Shown here in pieces: positions 7,426-16,332 of a stretch of DNA of 64,000 nt; within the stretch, counting starts at the first letter, position 1, and every line of letters starts with the position of its first letter. Position numbers and translations under genes: made by a program. The stretch is from Hymenobacter yonginensis (GTDB taxonomy: Bacteria; Bacteroidota; Bacteroidia; Cytophagales; Hymenobacteraceae): assembly GCF_027625995.1 (NCBI RefSeq), contig NZ_CP115396.1:1116001-1180000 (forward strand), read 5' to 3'. The notes below the pieces were generated by a model. It saw only the letters and a list, made by a program, of their open reading frames with translations. It had not been told where the DNA came from and ran no database searches.

Positions 7426-9054
7426 TTAGTACCCTGGATTCTGACGCAGTGTTGGGTTTGCGGTCAGGTCGGCTACTGGAATAGGGAACAACGTGCGGAA
7501 AGAAGCTACGTCGCCACCAGCCTGAGGACCACCTTTGAAGGGCCAGGTGTAGGCAGTGCCGGTGTATTTGCCGAAACGGATCAGGTCGGTACGACGGTGT
7601 GCCTCCCAGTACAGCTCCCGCATACGCTCGGCCAGGATGAAGTCCAGGTCGATGCTGGCTACGTCCGAAGTCGGGTTAGCCGTAGTGATGGGGAAGCCAT
7701 AGCCGCGACGACGCAGCTGGTTTACGTAGCTGAGAGCCGTAGCCTGGCTGCCGCCGCCGCCGCGCAGAACGGCTTCGGCGTACATCAGGTACACATCGGC
7801 CAGACGGAACAGTGGGATGTCGGTGTCAACAAACTCTTTGGTGGCGTCGGAGCCATCAGCACCGGTGGAGGTTTTGTTGGTCCACTTAGTCACGGCCCAG
7901 CCTTCGCGGAAAGTGGTGAGGCTGGCCATCTCCAGGTTCTGGCGGGTGGTGAAGAACATGGCACGCTTGTCGGCCGGAGCTGCTGCCTGAGCAGCCGTGG
8001 TCAGGCCAAAGGCCAGCGGCAGGTTTTTGCGGGCGCGCAAGCCACCCCAACCCGAGTTGACACCCAGCGTAGCTGGCTGCAGCGAGCCACCCGATGAAGC
8101 ATGCACCAAGAAGGTGGTGCCGCCATAGCTGCGCGTACGCAGACCGTCGCAGACGATTGGGAAGATGATTTCCGAGTTGGCTACCCGGTCGTTATCAGCG
8201 CCGAACAGGTCGCTGTAGCGGCCGGCCAGCGAGTAGCCCGAACCAATTACTTTGTTGCAATACGTGATGACATCAGCATTGCGAGCCGTACCCGTGTATA
8301 CCTGAGCATTCAGGTAGAGGTGAGCCAGCAGCGTTTGTGCAGCCGCCTGGCTGGCGCGGCCGTACTCAGCCTGAGCGCGGGGCAGCAGATCTGGTTCGAT
8401 GGCCTTCAGTTCAGACTCCACATACGCGAACAAGTCGGCGCGCGAAATCTGACGGGGCTGAAACTTACCGGGAGCATCGGCCTCCGTTACGAACGGCACG
8501 TTGCCGAACATATCGAGGGCGTGGTAGTAGCCGAGGGCACGCAGGAAGCGGGCTTCGTTGCGGTAAAGTTTAGCGTTGGTCAGGTCGTTGCCGGTGATGC
8601 CGCGGCCGCTGAGCTTGTCGTCGCTCATTTCCCGGATGAACTCGTTGGCGAGTGCAATCTGGAAATAGATGCGGTTGTACATCCCGAGCACATAGTTGTT
8701 GTTCGAGGTCCAGGTGTTGTCGTTCAGGTTCTGGATTGCGCCGTCCGTCCAGGCAATAGCGGCCTCGTCGGTGGTAAGCTCCTGCAACTTGAACAACAGA
8801 CGCGAGTAGGAGGTAGCCCCTTCGTCGTCGCCTTTGGTATCAGCATCACCGGTAGTCTTCTGGCCCGTGATGACCAGACCGCCGTAGATCTTGGCCAATA
8901 CCTGCCGCTGAGCAGCAGGGTTGGCATACACGGTTTCCGTATCGAGGCCGTAGAAAGGCTCCCGGTCCAAGTCCTTCATGCAGGACGTAGAACCCAGGGT
9001 AAGCATAGCGGCCAACGTCAGCGCTGACAAGCCGCGGGGAGAAAATCTTTTCAT
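7426..9054 (-). CDS. susD: SusD/RagB-family nutrient-binding outer-membrane lipoprotein
   Basis: This 542-residue lipoprotein has a signal peptide with a lipobox ending LGSTSC (Cys25). The body is of RagB/SusD type: an N-terminal DLDREPFYG segment, TPR-like helices (NEFIREMSDD, NEARFLRALGYYHALDMFGNVPFVTE, the family hallmark), and a C-terminal SusD region (FLADVYLMYAEAVLRGGGGSQATALSYVNQLRRRGYG, LDFILAERMRELYWEAHRRTDLIRFGKY). It should cap its SusC partner and capture glycan or another oligomer at the cell surface. It lies 12 bp downstream of susC on the same strand, so the two are co-transcribed. The ligand is not readable from sequence. The nearby amylase makes alpha-glucan plausible. Confidence 0.93.
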   Translation of the reverse strand: MKRFSPRGLSALTLAAMLTLGSTSCMKDLDREPFYGLDTETVYANPAAQRQVLAKIYGGLVITGQKTTGDADTKGDDEGATSYSRLLFKLQELTTDEAAIAWTDGAIQNLNDNTWTSNNNYVLGMYNRIYFQIALANEFIREMSDDKLSGRGITGNDLTNAKLYRNEARFLRALGYYHALDMFGNVPFVTEADAPGKFQPRQISRADLFAYVESELKAIEPDLLPRAQAEYGRASQAAAQTLLAHLYLNAQVYTGTARNADVITYCNKVIGSGYSLAGRYSDLFGADNDRVANSEIIFPIVCDGLRTRSYGGTTFLVHASSGGSLQPATLGVNSGWGGLRARKNLPLAFGLTTAAQAAAPADKRAMFFTTRQNLEMASLTTFREGWAVTKWTNKTSTGADGSDATKEFVDTDIPLFRLADVYLMYAEAVLRGGGGSQATALSYVNQLRRRGYGFPITTANPTSDVASIDLDFILAERMRELYWEAHRRTDLIRFGKYTGTAYTWPFKGGPQAGGDVASFRTLFPIPVADLTANPTLRQNPGY

Positions 9055-9066
9055 GCTACAGGCAGG

Positions 9067-12000
9067 TTAAAAGTTGACGTTGACACCCAGCGTGAACGTG
9101 CGCGGACGTGGGTACACATTGTTGATGACACCAGGAGAACCGCCGTCGAATTTCTCCGGATCGGCCGTGTCAAACTTGGTGACGATGAACGCATTCTGAA
9201 CAGCAGCCGTCACGCGAATGTTCGACGTTTCGCCTAAATCGTAGCCGAGGGAAATGTTGTCCATTCGCAGGAACGAAGCGTCCTGGATGAAGTAGTCGGA
9301 CAGCAGGTAGCTGGTGCCTTCGCCGGTGAAGCCGGTTTCGAGGTAGCCAGGCGTGGTGTTACGCAGGAAGGGGTTGGTCGGCAGGAACGCGTTGAGGTTG
9401 CCGCGGCTGGATTCGATGTTGTTGTAGGCGTAGTTGCCCAGGTAAGCACGCATGGTGAACGCCAGGGTGGCGCGCTTGAACGTGGCGTTGGAACCCAGGC
9501 CCAAGATGGCTTTCGGGTTCGGCGACTTGTAGCGCACCAGGTCCTGCTCGTTGATCTGACCGTCGTTGTTCTGGTCAACAAACGCATTCAGGCCACCGTT
9601 GGCGTTGGTTGGTACAATCGGCTTGTCGTTGGCGTACTTCTGCTGATACACATAGTAGGTGTTCACTGGGAAGCCTACCGTGTTGATCGAAATCCGGTTG
9701 CCGGTACCACCGTCGATGCCGCTCACGCGCAGGCCGGTTGGGTTCGGTACGTCCGTGATTTTGTTGCGGTTGAAGGTAGCGTTGGCGTTCAAGCTCCAGT
9801 TGAAGTCGGTCGTCTGAGCAACTACTCCAATCAGGCCCAGTTCCAGACCACGGTTTTCCAGCGAGCCTACGTTGGTCAGGAAGCGGTTGGAAAGGTTGGT
9901 GCCAGCCGAAGCGTCGGTTTCGTTGAGCAGGTCTTTGGTTTTGCGCAGGTACACGTCAACGGTACCAGTCAGGCGGCCATCCACAAAGCCGTAGTCGAGG
10001 CCGGCGTTGTATGTAGTGGTTTCTTCCCACTTAATGGAACGGTCGTAAGCAACCGGACGGAGCGTGTTCACGAACACACCACCCACCGGATACTGCACCG
10101 TGTTTTCACCGGGGTTGTAGAACGCCAGCGAAGGGTAGTCGTTGCCGAATACTTCCTGCTGACCGGTGATACCGTAACCGGCGCGGAACTTCAGCTCCGA
10201 CAGGAAGGTAGAGTTGGCCAGGAAGTTCTCGCCTTTCACACGCCAAGCCACAGCAGCAGCCGGGAAGTAACCTGCACGGAAGTCTTTGGCAAAGCGCGAC
10301 GAGTTATCGTTACGCAGGGTAGCGGTGAACAGGTAACGGTCTTTGAAGTTGTAGTTCAGACGGCCGTAGAACGAGATGAGCGTGTTCTGCGAGCGAACAG
10401 GCAGCACAATGTTGGGGCTGGCGGGAGTGCCATCGGCGCGCAGATCGGGCACAGCCGGCGACTCGCGCAGGAAGTCCTGGTAGGAGTAGCCACCGAGCAG
10501 TTCCAGACGACCGGCGTTGCCGAGGTCTTTGGAATAGTTCAGGTAGAACTCGAGCAGCTTGTTGTCGCGCTCCTGCGAGTAGAAGTTGCCTACACCACCC
10601 CGGTTGAACTCGGAGGCGGCGATACCGGCGGGTACGAACGTGGTGCCGTTGCTGCGGGTCAGGTCGTAGCCCAGGTTCAGGTTGGCGCGCAGGTCGGGCA
10701 GGAAGAACAGTTTGTAGTCCAGCTGAATGTTGCCGATGGCACGCTTCACGGTGCTACGGTCGCGGCGCTGCGAGAGGCGAGCCAGCGGGTTGGTAGGTGC
10801 GAGGCCCACCAGCGTGATAGCGCCGGTGGTGGGGTCCTGGGTGTAGTACTCGTTGAAGCCGCCGAAAGGCGAGCCATTCAGGGTCACAGGCTGGGTGGGG
10901 TCGAACGATACGGCGCTGCCGATGATACCGTCTTCTACAAAGCGGTTATCAATCCACGAGCCCTTCACGTTGGCATCAACTTTCAGGTTGCCGCCCAGCA
11001 GTACTGGGTTTACGCCTACCGACAGCGTGTTACGCTTCAGGTTGTTGGTTTTGATGATACCATCTGCATTGAGGTGGCCCAGCGAAACCCGCAGTGGTAC
11101 GGTGCCCAGGCTGCCCGTTACGGCAGCGTTGTAGTCCTGCGTGTAAGCGTCGCGCAGAATCACATCCTGCCAGTCGGTGTTGGCCGAGCCGAGGCGCGAC
11201 TTCTGGTCTTCGGTGCCAACGCGGTTGATCAGGGCGCGGAACTCGTCGCCATTCAGTACTTCTACGCGGCGGGGCGAGGTGGAGAGCGAGAACAGCGAGC
11301 TAACATTTACGCCGACTTTCTCGCCGGAGATGCCCTTCTTGGTGGTAATCAGGATTACACCGTTGGAAGCGCGCGAACCATAAATGGCGGTAGCCGAAGC
11401 ATCTTTCAGGACCGTGAAGGTCTCGATGTCGTTGGGGTTGATCAGGCTCAGAGCGTTCGAGGAACCACGCAGCTCGGAGTTGTCGATCGGCACACCATCG
11501 ATTACGATGAGGGGGTCGTTGGAGGCGTTCAGCGAGGAGCCGCCACGGATGCGGATAACGCTGGCAGCGCCGGGAGCACCGCCGCTGGTCGAAATCTGCA
11601 CGCCGGCCACCTTGCCGTTGATGAGCTGCTCAGGCGAGTTAACCTGGCCTTTCACGAAGTCGCGGGAGCTAACCGACGTCACGGAGCCCGTCACGTCCTG
11701 CTTACGCACGGTGCCGTAGCCTACTACCACAGCTTCGTTGAGCAGGGTGGTGTTTTCGTTGAGCGTGGTGCTCGGTACTGCCGTGTTCTGGCCGGCAGTC
11801 ACGGTAACCGGAATGCGGCCGGTGGTGTAGCCTACAAACGAAATAACCAGCGTGCGGGGGCCAGCTGGTACGTTCTGAATGGAGTAGGTACCATCCGAGT
11901 TGGTGGAGTTGCCGAGCGTGGTGCCCTCAATGATAACCGTCACGCCAGGCAGGCCGGCGCTCTTTTCATCTACGACACGGCCACTCACGGAACCAGTCTG

Positions 12001-12075
12001 CGCGAAAGCACCAGTAAACCCGGCACAGACGAACAGTAGCAGAAACAAGAGTTTCGCCAGGTAGGGTTGTTTCAT
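9067..12075 (-). CDS. susC: SusC/RagA-family TonB-linked outer-membrane transporter
   Basis: This 1002-residue transporter has a signal peptide (MKQPYLAKLLFLLLFVCAG, cut after GAFAQ), a carboxypeptidase-D regulatory-like domain (about 27-110: GSVSGRVVDEKSAGLPGVTV, VVGYGTVRKQDVTGSV), a TonB plug (about 115-230, with VIDGVPID and ATAIYGSRASNGVILITTKKG), and a 22-strand-type barrel ending in RPRTFTLGVNVNF. With SusD it forms a lid-and-barrel importer driven by TonB. A longer frame begins at 12150, but the signal peptide fixes the start at 12075. No anti-sigma or ECF sigma gene, and no SusE/F genes, lie beside it, so this is a minimal pair. Confidence 0.95.
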   Translation of the reverse strand: MKQPYLAKLLFLLLFVCAGFTGAFAQTGSVSGRVVDEKSAGLPGVTVIIEGTTLGNSTNSDGTYSIQNVPAGPRTLVISFVGYTTGRIPVTVTAGQNTAVPSTTLNENTTLLNEAVVVGYGTVRKQDVTGSVTSVSSRDFVKGQVNSPEQLINGKVAGVQISTSGGAPGAASVIRIRGGSSLNASNDPLIVIDGVPIDNSELRGSSNALSLINPNDIETFTVLKDASATAIYGSRASNGVILITTKKGISGEKVGVNVSSLFSLSTSPRRVEVLNGDEFRALINRVGTEDQKSRLGSANTDWQDVILRDAYTQDYNAAVTGSLGTVPLRVSLGHLNADGIIKTNNLKRNTLSVGVNPVLLGGNLKVDANVKGSWIDNRFVEDGIIGSAVSFDPTQPVTLNGSPFGGFNEYYTQDPTTGAITLVGLAPTNPLARLSQRRDRSTVKRAIGNIQLDYKLFFLPDLRANLNLGYDLTRSNGTTFVPAGIAASEFNRGGVGNFYSQERDNKLLEFYLNYSKDLGNAGRLELLGGYSYQDFLRESPAVPDLRADGTPASPNIVLPVRSQNTLISFYGRLNYNFKDRYLFTATLRNDNSSRFAKDFRAGYFPAAAVAWRVKGENFLANSTFLSELKFRAGYGITGQQEVFGNDYPSLAFYNPGENTVQYPVGGVFVNTLRPVAYDRSIKWEETTTYNAGLDYGFVDGRLTGTVDVYLRKTKDLLNETDASAGTNLSNRFLTNVGSLENRGLELGLIGVVAQTTDFNWSLNANATFNRNKITDVPNPTGLRVSGIDGGTGNRISINTVGFPVNTYYVYQQKYANDKPIVPTNANGGLNAFVDQNNDGQINEQDLVRYKSPNPKAILGLGSNATFKRATLAFTMRAYLGNYAYNNIESSRGNLNAFLPTNPFLRNTTPGYLETGFTGEGTSYLLSDYFIQDASFLRMDNISLGYDLGETSNIRVTAAVQNAFIVTKFDTADPEKFDGGSPGVINNVYPRPRTFTLGVNVNF

Positions 12076-13025
12076 GGGAAAAGTATTAGGGGTTGAAATG
12101 GGTTTTTCCGGATGCCTCCGGAGTGGGAATTGACAAGGTGGCCGCAACATCTGCCGTGCTGGGTGTGCAGTGAGTAAGTACTGCCTTCCGATGCACTTTC
12201 GGAGAGGATTAGCCGCCTCATTACTGTTAAAAAACTTCGCAAGTTAAAGGCGGAAATCCCACATTTACAACGTGCCGGGCAAAGCAAAGAGGTATAATGA
12301 TAATTGGACTATGGTTGAAAGTGATTGGCGACAAACCAAGCGACAAAAAGACTGTTAAGGCCAGATGTGCATCCTGTGCCTGATACGAGGTGAGTAAGCA
12401 CATGCTAAAGTGCTGATTTGGCAGCCCAGGCCCACCGCAACGCTATAATAATCGGGCGACGTAGCTAACGCCTGGTTGCTATGTTGTGGTGCTGTATTGA
12501 CTTTGTATTTATTGGCCCATGCTTGCCATTGGCTGGTGGTATACTAGTAGCTATTAGGTTATTGGCCTACCGTACGTGGGGGTGTCTTCGGATGATAGGG
12601 TAGTTTTGCGGTGAATGGGGTTCCATAAACAGGGGATCTGTCAAAATGATGTGCTAAGATGGTCCGATTGGCCGTTTGAGTTGCCGGTTATGTAAGTCAA
12701 TAAAGAATCAATCTGGCCATCTGTATTTTTGTGTCGACCTGATTGGATTTTTGTATATATCCTAGAGTGCTCTTGAGGTGGATCTCTATGCTCAGGCTGG
12801 CCGGTTCGACGGGTTCCATCTTCGAGTATAGGTATGGCAGGCACTCGTCAACTCCCGGCTTTGGCCGAAGAAATCTGTTGGCTGTTTCCCGGAAAAATAC
12901 AGGTAATAAATGTGCCCGGCCGCCTGCAGGCGGGGTATCCGGCTGGTCAAAACCGCGAAGTCGTATTATTGTCTTTTCTTCGTCGGGCTTGCCTGGTGAG
13001 CTAACACTCATTGCCGTTTACCTAT
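12076..13025. other. 950-bp divergent intergenic region between susC and the T9SS esterase
   Basis: No convincing gene is present. Short overlapping frames (for example near 12641-13011) have no family features. The first 220 bp probably carry the susC promoter. The centre (12290-12760) is AT-rich for this genome. TATTTTTG at 12724-12731 fits the -7 consensus but lacks a good -33 partner, and it lies about 295 bp before the esterase start. Confidence 0.5.
12260..12288 (-). promoter_or_regulatory. Candidate susC promoter
   Basis: On the minus strand TTTG (12288-12285) is followed after 17 bp by TAAATGTG (12267-12260), which matches seven of eight positions of TAnnTTTG. It would give a 5' untranslated region of about 180 bases. 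Sequence match only. Confidence 0.3.
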
Positions 13026-14447
13026 ATGAAACATGCTTTCCTGGCTGCCTTGCTGTGCCTCTACGGAGGAGCCCAGGCCCAGACTACCCTGCGCCTGACC
13101 AGCGTGCCGGCCGCTACGCCCGCCGGGGCCACGCTGTACCTGGCCGGTACCGTCAATAACTGGAGCCCAAGTAGTGCGGCCCATACCTTTACCCGCAACC
13201 CCGACGGCACCTACCAGCTGACGCTGCCGGCTACCGTCACGGGTACCGTCGAGTTCAAGTTCACGCGCGGCTCCTGGGCCACGGTGGAGGCCGACGCCCA
13301 GTTCAACGACATCGGCAACCGACGCTACACCATTGGCAGCGGCCCGGCTACCGTGGAGCTGCAGGTGGCCGCCTGGAAAGACCAGGGCAGCGGGGGCGGC
13401 AGTTGCCAGAGCACGGCCCTGCAGCCGAACGTGCGGGTTATCAGCACCTCGTTCCAGATGCCGCAGTTGGGCCGCACGCGCCGCGTGTGGGTGTATCTGC
13501 CCAACGACTACACTATGGCAACTGCCAAGCGCTACCCGGTTCTGTATATGCACGACGGCCAGAACGTGTTCGACGCCTGCACCAGCTTCTCGGGCGAGTG
13601 GGGCGTGGATGAAACCCTGAGCCAGCTGCAGCAGCAGGGCCTCGACGCCACCGGCTCCATTGTGGTAGCCGTGGACAACGGCGGCGCCGACCGGCTCAAC
13701 GAAATGTCGCCGTGGAACAATCCGCAGTACGGCGGCGGCCAGGGCGACCAGTACGTGGATTTCATGGCTCAGACGCTCAAGCCCTACATCGACCAGAACT
13801 ACCGCACCCTCACGGGTCGCGAGTACACGGGCATTGCGGGCAGCAGCATGGGCGGGCTGATTTCCACGTATGCGGCCCTGAAGTATCCGCAGGTGTACAG
13901 CAAGGTGGGCGTGTTTTCGCCGGCCTTCTGGTTTGCGCAGGCTCCGTTGTTTCAGTACCTGCGCCAGCACCCGGCCAATCCGGCCACCCGGTTCTACTTC
14001 GTGAGCGGCACCCAGGAAAGCCAGACGATGGTGCCGCTGATGCAGGCCATGCGCGATTCGCTGGCCCGCGGCGGCGTGCCGGCCGCCAACCTCAGCTTCA
14101 ACCCCAAAGCCGACGGCCAGCACGCCGAGTGGTTCTGGAAGCGCGAGTTTTCGGCGGCGTACCAGTGGCTGAACGCGCCGGCAGCGCCGCTCAGCACGAA
14201 AGGCAACGCCAATCATCTGGCCTTCAGCGCCTACCCGATACCCGCCAAAAACCAGCTGCGCGTGGAGCTGCCCACGGATGTGCGGGAAGCGCGGCTGGAG
14301 GTGCTCGACGCCACCGGCCGGGTGGTGCTGAAAGACAAAGTGCGCTCCGGCGACTCGGTGAACGTGAGCGGCCTGGCCCGCGGCACGTACTTCCTGCGCG
14401 TGTCGGGCGGCCATAAATCGGGCACGCAGACTCTCGTGAAGGAGTAG
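13026..14447 (+). CDS. Secreted alpha/beta-hydrolase (esterase D type) with N-terminal starch-binding-like module and T9SS domain
   Basis: The 473 residues run: signal peptide (MKHAFLAALLCLYGGAQA), an E-set/CBM20-48-like module (about 22-120: GATLYLAGTVNNWSP, FKFTRGSW), an esterase-D-like alpha/beta hydrolase (about 140-380), and a T9SS domain (about 395-473: AYPIPAKNQLRVELP, GTYFLRV). The nucleophile elbow GSSMGG places Ser274. YPVLYMHDGQNVFD and the GEWGVDETL region match the family, and the late His is in DGQHAEW. Such proteins include feruloyl, acetyl-xylan and siderophore esterases, so the substrate is open. The binding module points to a polysaccharide ester. The ATG at 13026 starts the signal peptide. 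An upstream in-frame TTG at 13011 is unlikely. Confidence 0.88.
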   Translation: MKHAFLAALLCLYGGAQAQTTLRLTSVPAATPAGATLYLAGTVNNWSPSSAAHTFTRNPDGTYQLTLPATVTGTVEFKFTRGSWATVEADAQFNDIGNRRYTIGSGPATVELQVAAWKDQGSGGGSCQSTALQPNVRVISTSFQMPQLGRTRRVWVYLPNDYTMATAKRYPVLYMHDGQNVFDACTSFSGEWGVDETLSQLQQQGLDATGSIVVAVDNGGADRLNEMSPWNNPQYGGGQGDQYVDFMAQTLKPYIDQNYRTLTGREYTGIAGSSMGGLISTYAALKYPQVYSKVGVFSPAFWFAQAPLFQYLRQHPANPATRFYFVSGTQESQTMVPLMQAMRDSLARGGVPAANLSFNPKADGQHAEWFWKREFSAAYQWLNAPAAPLSTKGNANHLAFSAYPIPAKNQLRVELPTDVREARLEVLDATGRVVLKDKVRSGDSVNVSGLARGTYFLRVSGGHKSGTQTLVKE

Positions 14448-14556
14448 GCGCGGCTTTGCCTTGCACCCGGCCCAAACGGCTGGCAACGTGTTAACAGGTT
14501 GGGGGCAGTTGGCCGCTGCTGGCAGAAAGATTTCAATGGCCTGCCCAATATTTTGC

Positions 14557-14586
14557 TTGCGCGCTAACGAACCTCAAGTACCTTTG
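14557..14586 (+). promoter_or_regulatory. Promoter of the trp operon
   Basis: TACCTTTG at 14579-14586 matches the Bacteroidota -7 box TAnnTTTG exactly. TTG at 14557-14559 lies 19 bp upstream, and an alternative TTTG at 14552-14555 lies 23 bp upstream. Transcription should begin near 14593, 26 bases before the leader peptide. Confidence 0.75.
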
Positions 14587-14618
14587 TGGCGTTCAAGCCT
14601 CTGATTACTCTCTGAACC

Positions 14619-14696
14619 ATGATTTTTTCGACGACGCAGCAAGCCTGGTGGTGGCCCTACGGAAATTCCGGACGGGACAGCCTGTGCGTGCGTTAG
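14619..14696 (+). CDS. trpL: trp operon leader peptide (25 residues, WWW)
   Basis: A 25-codon ORF begins MIFSTTQQAWWWPYGNSG and ends at TAG (14694-14696). Three consecutive TGG codons at 14646-14654 are very unlikely by chance in such a short frame. It lies 26 bases after the predicted transcription start and 35 bases before an intrinsic terminator that precedes trpE. Its role would be to measure charged tRNA-Trp, not to make a working peptide. No Shine-Dalgarno sequence is visible, as usual in this phylum. Confidence 0.85.
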   Translation: MIFSTTQQAWWWPYGNSGRDSLCVR

Positions 14697-14731
14697 AATC
14701 GACTCCTTTTCTTCGCAACGACTCTACAGAA

Positions 14732-14758
14732 AGCCCGGCCGCCCGCCGGGCTTTTTTT
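14732..14758 (+). terminator. Attenuator terminator upstream of trpE
   Basis: AGCCCGGC (14732-14739) pairs with GCCGGGCT (14745-14752) over a 5-base loop and is followed by seven T residues. It stands 49 bp before the trpE start codon, so it must be read through for expression of the operon. Confidence 0.9.
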
Positions 14759-14807
14759 ATTGCCCGGCGCTGGCTACTCCTTCTTTACCACCACAACCAG
14801 CCCGCTC

Positions 14808-16223
14808 ATGCAAACCTACCAGCTCACCACCCGCCACCTGCGCGTTCTGGCCGACACCGTAACGCCCGTGAGCCTCTATCTGCGCCTGCGCGACCGGTAC
14901 GACAACTGCCTGCTGCTGGAAAGCTCCGACTACCACGGCCAGCAGAATGCGTTCAGCTACCTGGCCTTCGACCCGCTGGCCCGCTTTGAGCTGCGCGGCC
15001 GGGAGCTGACCCTCATGCTGCCCGACGATACCACCGAAACCGAGCTGCTCGACTCGCCCCGCGCAGCTCTGGCCCGCCTGCAGGCCTTTGCAGCCAGCTT
15101 CCAGACCGAGGATACCGGCCACGACTTCATCACGGGCGGGCTATTCGGGTACCTGGGCTACGAGGCGGTGCAGGCATTTGAAGACCTCACGCTCAACCCC
15201 GACAAGCAGCCCGCCGGCCAGATTCCGGACATCCTGTACGGTACCTACCGCTACGTCATTGCCATCAACCACTTCCGCAACGAGCTGTACGTGTTCGAGC
15301 ACACGTTGCAGGGGCAGGAGGTGGACGAGGACGGGCTGACGAAGCTGGTGAACCTGATCCGCAACCCCTCGCTGCCCGATTTCAAGTTCCGGACGGAAGG
15401 GGAGGAGCAGACCAACCAGACCGATGAGGAGTTCCTCAAGGTGCTGGCCCAGGGCCAGCAGCACTGCCTGCGGGGCGACGTATTTCAGATTGTGTTGTCG
15501 CGCCGGTTTCAGCAGGGCTTTTCGGGCGACGAGTTCAACGTGTACCGGGCGCTGCGCTCCATCAACCCCTCGCCTTACCTGTTCTACTTCGATTACGGCT
15601 CCTTCAAGATTTTCGGGTCGTCGCCGGAGGCGCAGGTGCGCATTCAGGGCCGCGAGGCCAGCCTGTTCCCGATTGCGGGCACCTTCCGCCGCACCGGCCA
15701 CGACGCCGAGGACGCCGCTCTGGCCCAGAAGCTGGCCGACGACCCCAAGGAAAACGCCGAGCACGTGATGCTGGTGGACCTGGCGCGCAACGACTTGGCC
15801 CGCCACGGCGACAACGTGCGGGTGAAAACATTCCGCGAAATCCAGTTCTACTCGCACGTGATTCACTTAGTAAGCGAGGTGAATGCCACCCTGGCCGCCG
15901 GCACCAACTCCCTGCAGGTGGTGGCCGATACCTTCCCGGCCGGCACGCTCTCGGGGGCCCCCAAGCACCGCGCCATGCAGCTCATTGATGGCCTGGAACC
16001 GACCGCCCGCGGCTACTACGGCGGCGCCATCGGCCACCTGGGCTTCAACGGCGACTTCAACCACGCCATTATGATCCGCTCCTTCCTGAGCACCGCCGGC
16101 CAGCTTTACTTCCAGGCTGGGGCCGGCGTGGTGGCCGCCTCCGACATCAACTCCGAACTCAACGAAGTGCATCACAAGCTGGCCGCCCTGCGCAAAGCAC
16201 TGCAGGCCGCGGAGCAGGTGTAG
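14808..16223 (+). CDS. trpE: Anthranilate synthase component I
   Basis: This 471-residue enzyme converts chorismate and ammonia to anthranilate, the first step of tryptophan synthesis, together with TrpG. The N-terminal domain carries LLLESSDYHG, the LLES-type motif known to bind tryptophan for feedback inhibition. The chorismate-binding domain shows PSPYLFYFDYG, FGSSPEAQVRI, PIAGTFRRTG, DLARNDLARHG and the TFPAGTLSGAPKHRAM signature. The ATG at 14808 starts MQTYQLTTRH. The upstream TTG frame would overlap the attenuator T run. It is the first structural gene of the trp operon and is regulated by the attenuator in front of it. Confidence 0.97.
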   Translation: MQTYQLTTRHLRVLADTVTPVSLYLRLRDRYDNCLLLESSDYHGQQNAFSYLAFDPLARFELRGRELTLMLPDDTTETELLDSPRAALARLQAFAASFQTEDTGHDFITGGLFGYLGYEAVQAFEDLTLNPDKQPAGQIPDILYGTYRYVIAINHFRNELYVFEHTLQGQEVDEDGLTKLVNLIRNPSLPDFKFRTEGEEQTNQTDEEFLKVLAQGQQHCLRGDVFQIVLSRRFQQGFSGDEFNVYRALRSINPSPYLFYFDYGSFKIFGSSPEAQVRIQGREASLFPIAGTFRRTGHDAEDAALAQKLADDPKENAEHVMLVDLARNDLARHGDNVRVKTFREIQFYSHVIHLVSEVNATLAAGTNSLQVVADTFPAGTLSGAPKHRAMQLIDGLEPTARGYYGGAIGHLGFNGDFNHAIMIRSFLSTAGQLYFQAGAGVVAASDINSELNEVHHKLAALRKALQAAEQV

Positions 16224-16238
16224 CATCGGCGGCAGCCG

Positions 16239-16307
16239 CCCCAGGGCTGAAGCCCTGGGCTACTCCTTATAGAAGTCACTCACTAGCCCAGGGCTTCAGC
16301 CCTGGGA
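16239..16307. repeat. Paired palindrome repeat (CCCAGGGCT family) between trpE and trpG
   Basis: Two copies of the palindrome CCCAGGGCTGAAGCCCTGGG, in inverted orientation and separated by about 25 bp, fill the 109-bp gap. Each arm can form its own hairpin and the two can also pair with each other. A variant of the same arm occurs at 32884-32911. Confidence 0.8.
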
Positions 16308-16332
16308 CCATCAGGCCAACCGGCCGAATCCA

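Larger units (their letters stand above)
14593..14758 (+). promoter_or_regulatory. trp attenuator (leader RNA)
   Basis: The leader combines a Trp-rich peptide ORF with three competing pairings. 1:2: CCC at 14655-14657 with GGG at 14674-14676, around the small hairpin CGGA (14660-14663) / TCCG (14667-14670). 2:3 antiterminator: CGGACGGG at 14669-14676 with CCCGGCCG at 14734-14741, seven pairs and one mismatch. 3:4 terminator: 14732-14758. A ribosome halted on the Trp codons at 14646-14654 would cover segment 1 and leave segment 2 free. Known from enteric trp operons; applied here by inference. Confidence 0.75.

Noticed and set aside
12641-13011. Two minus-strand ORFs of 67 and 104 codons in the susC-esterase gap
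   Set aside because: Overlapping frames without family features in an AT-rich region next to a likely promoter. No support beyond being open.
13008-14486. 492-codon minus-strand frame opposite the T9SS esterase
   Set aside because: The esterase has an intact signal peptide, catalytic motif and sorting domain, while the antisense product shows no family motif and biased composition.
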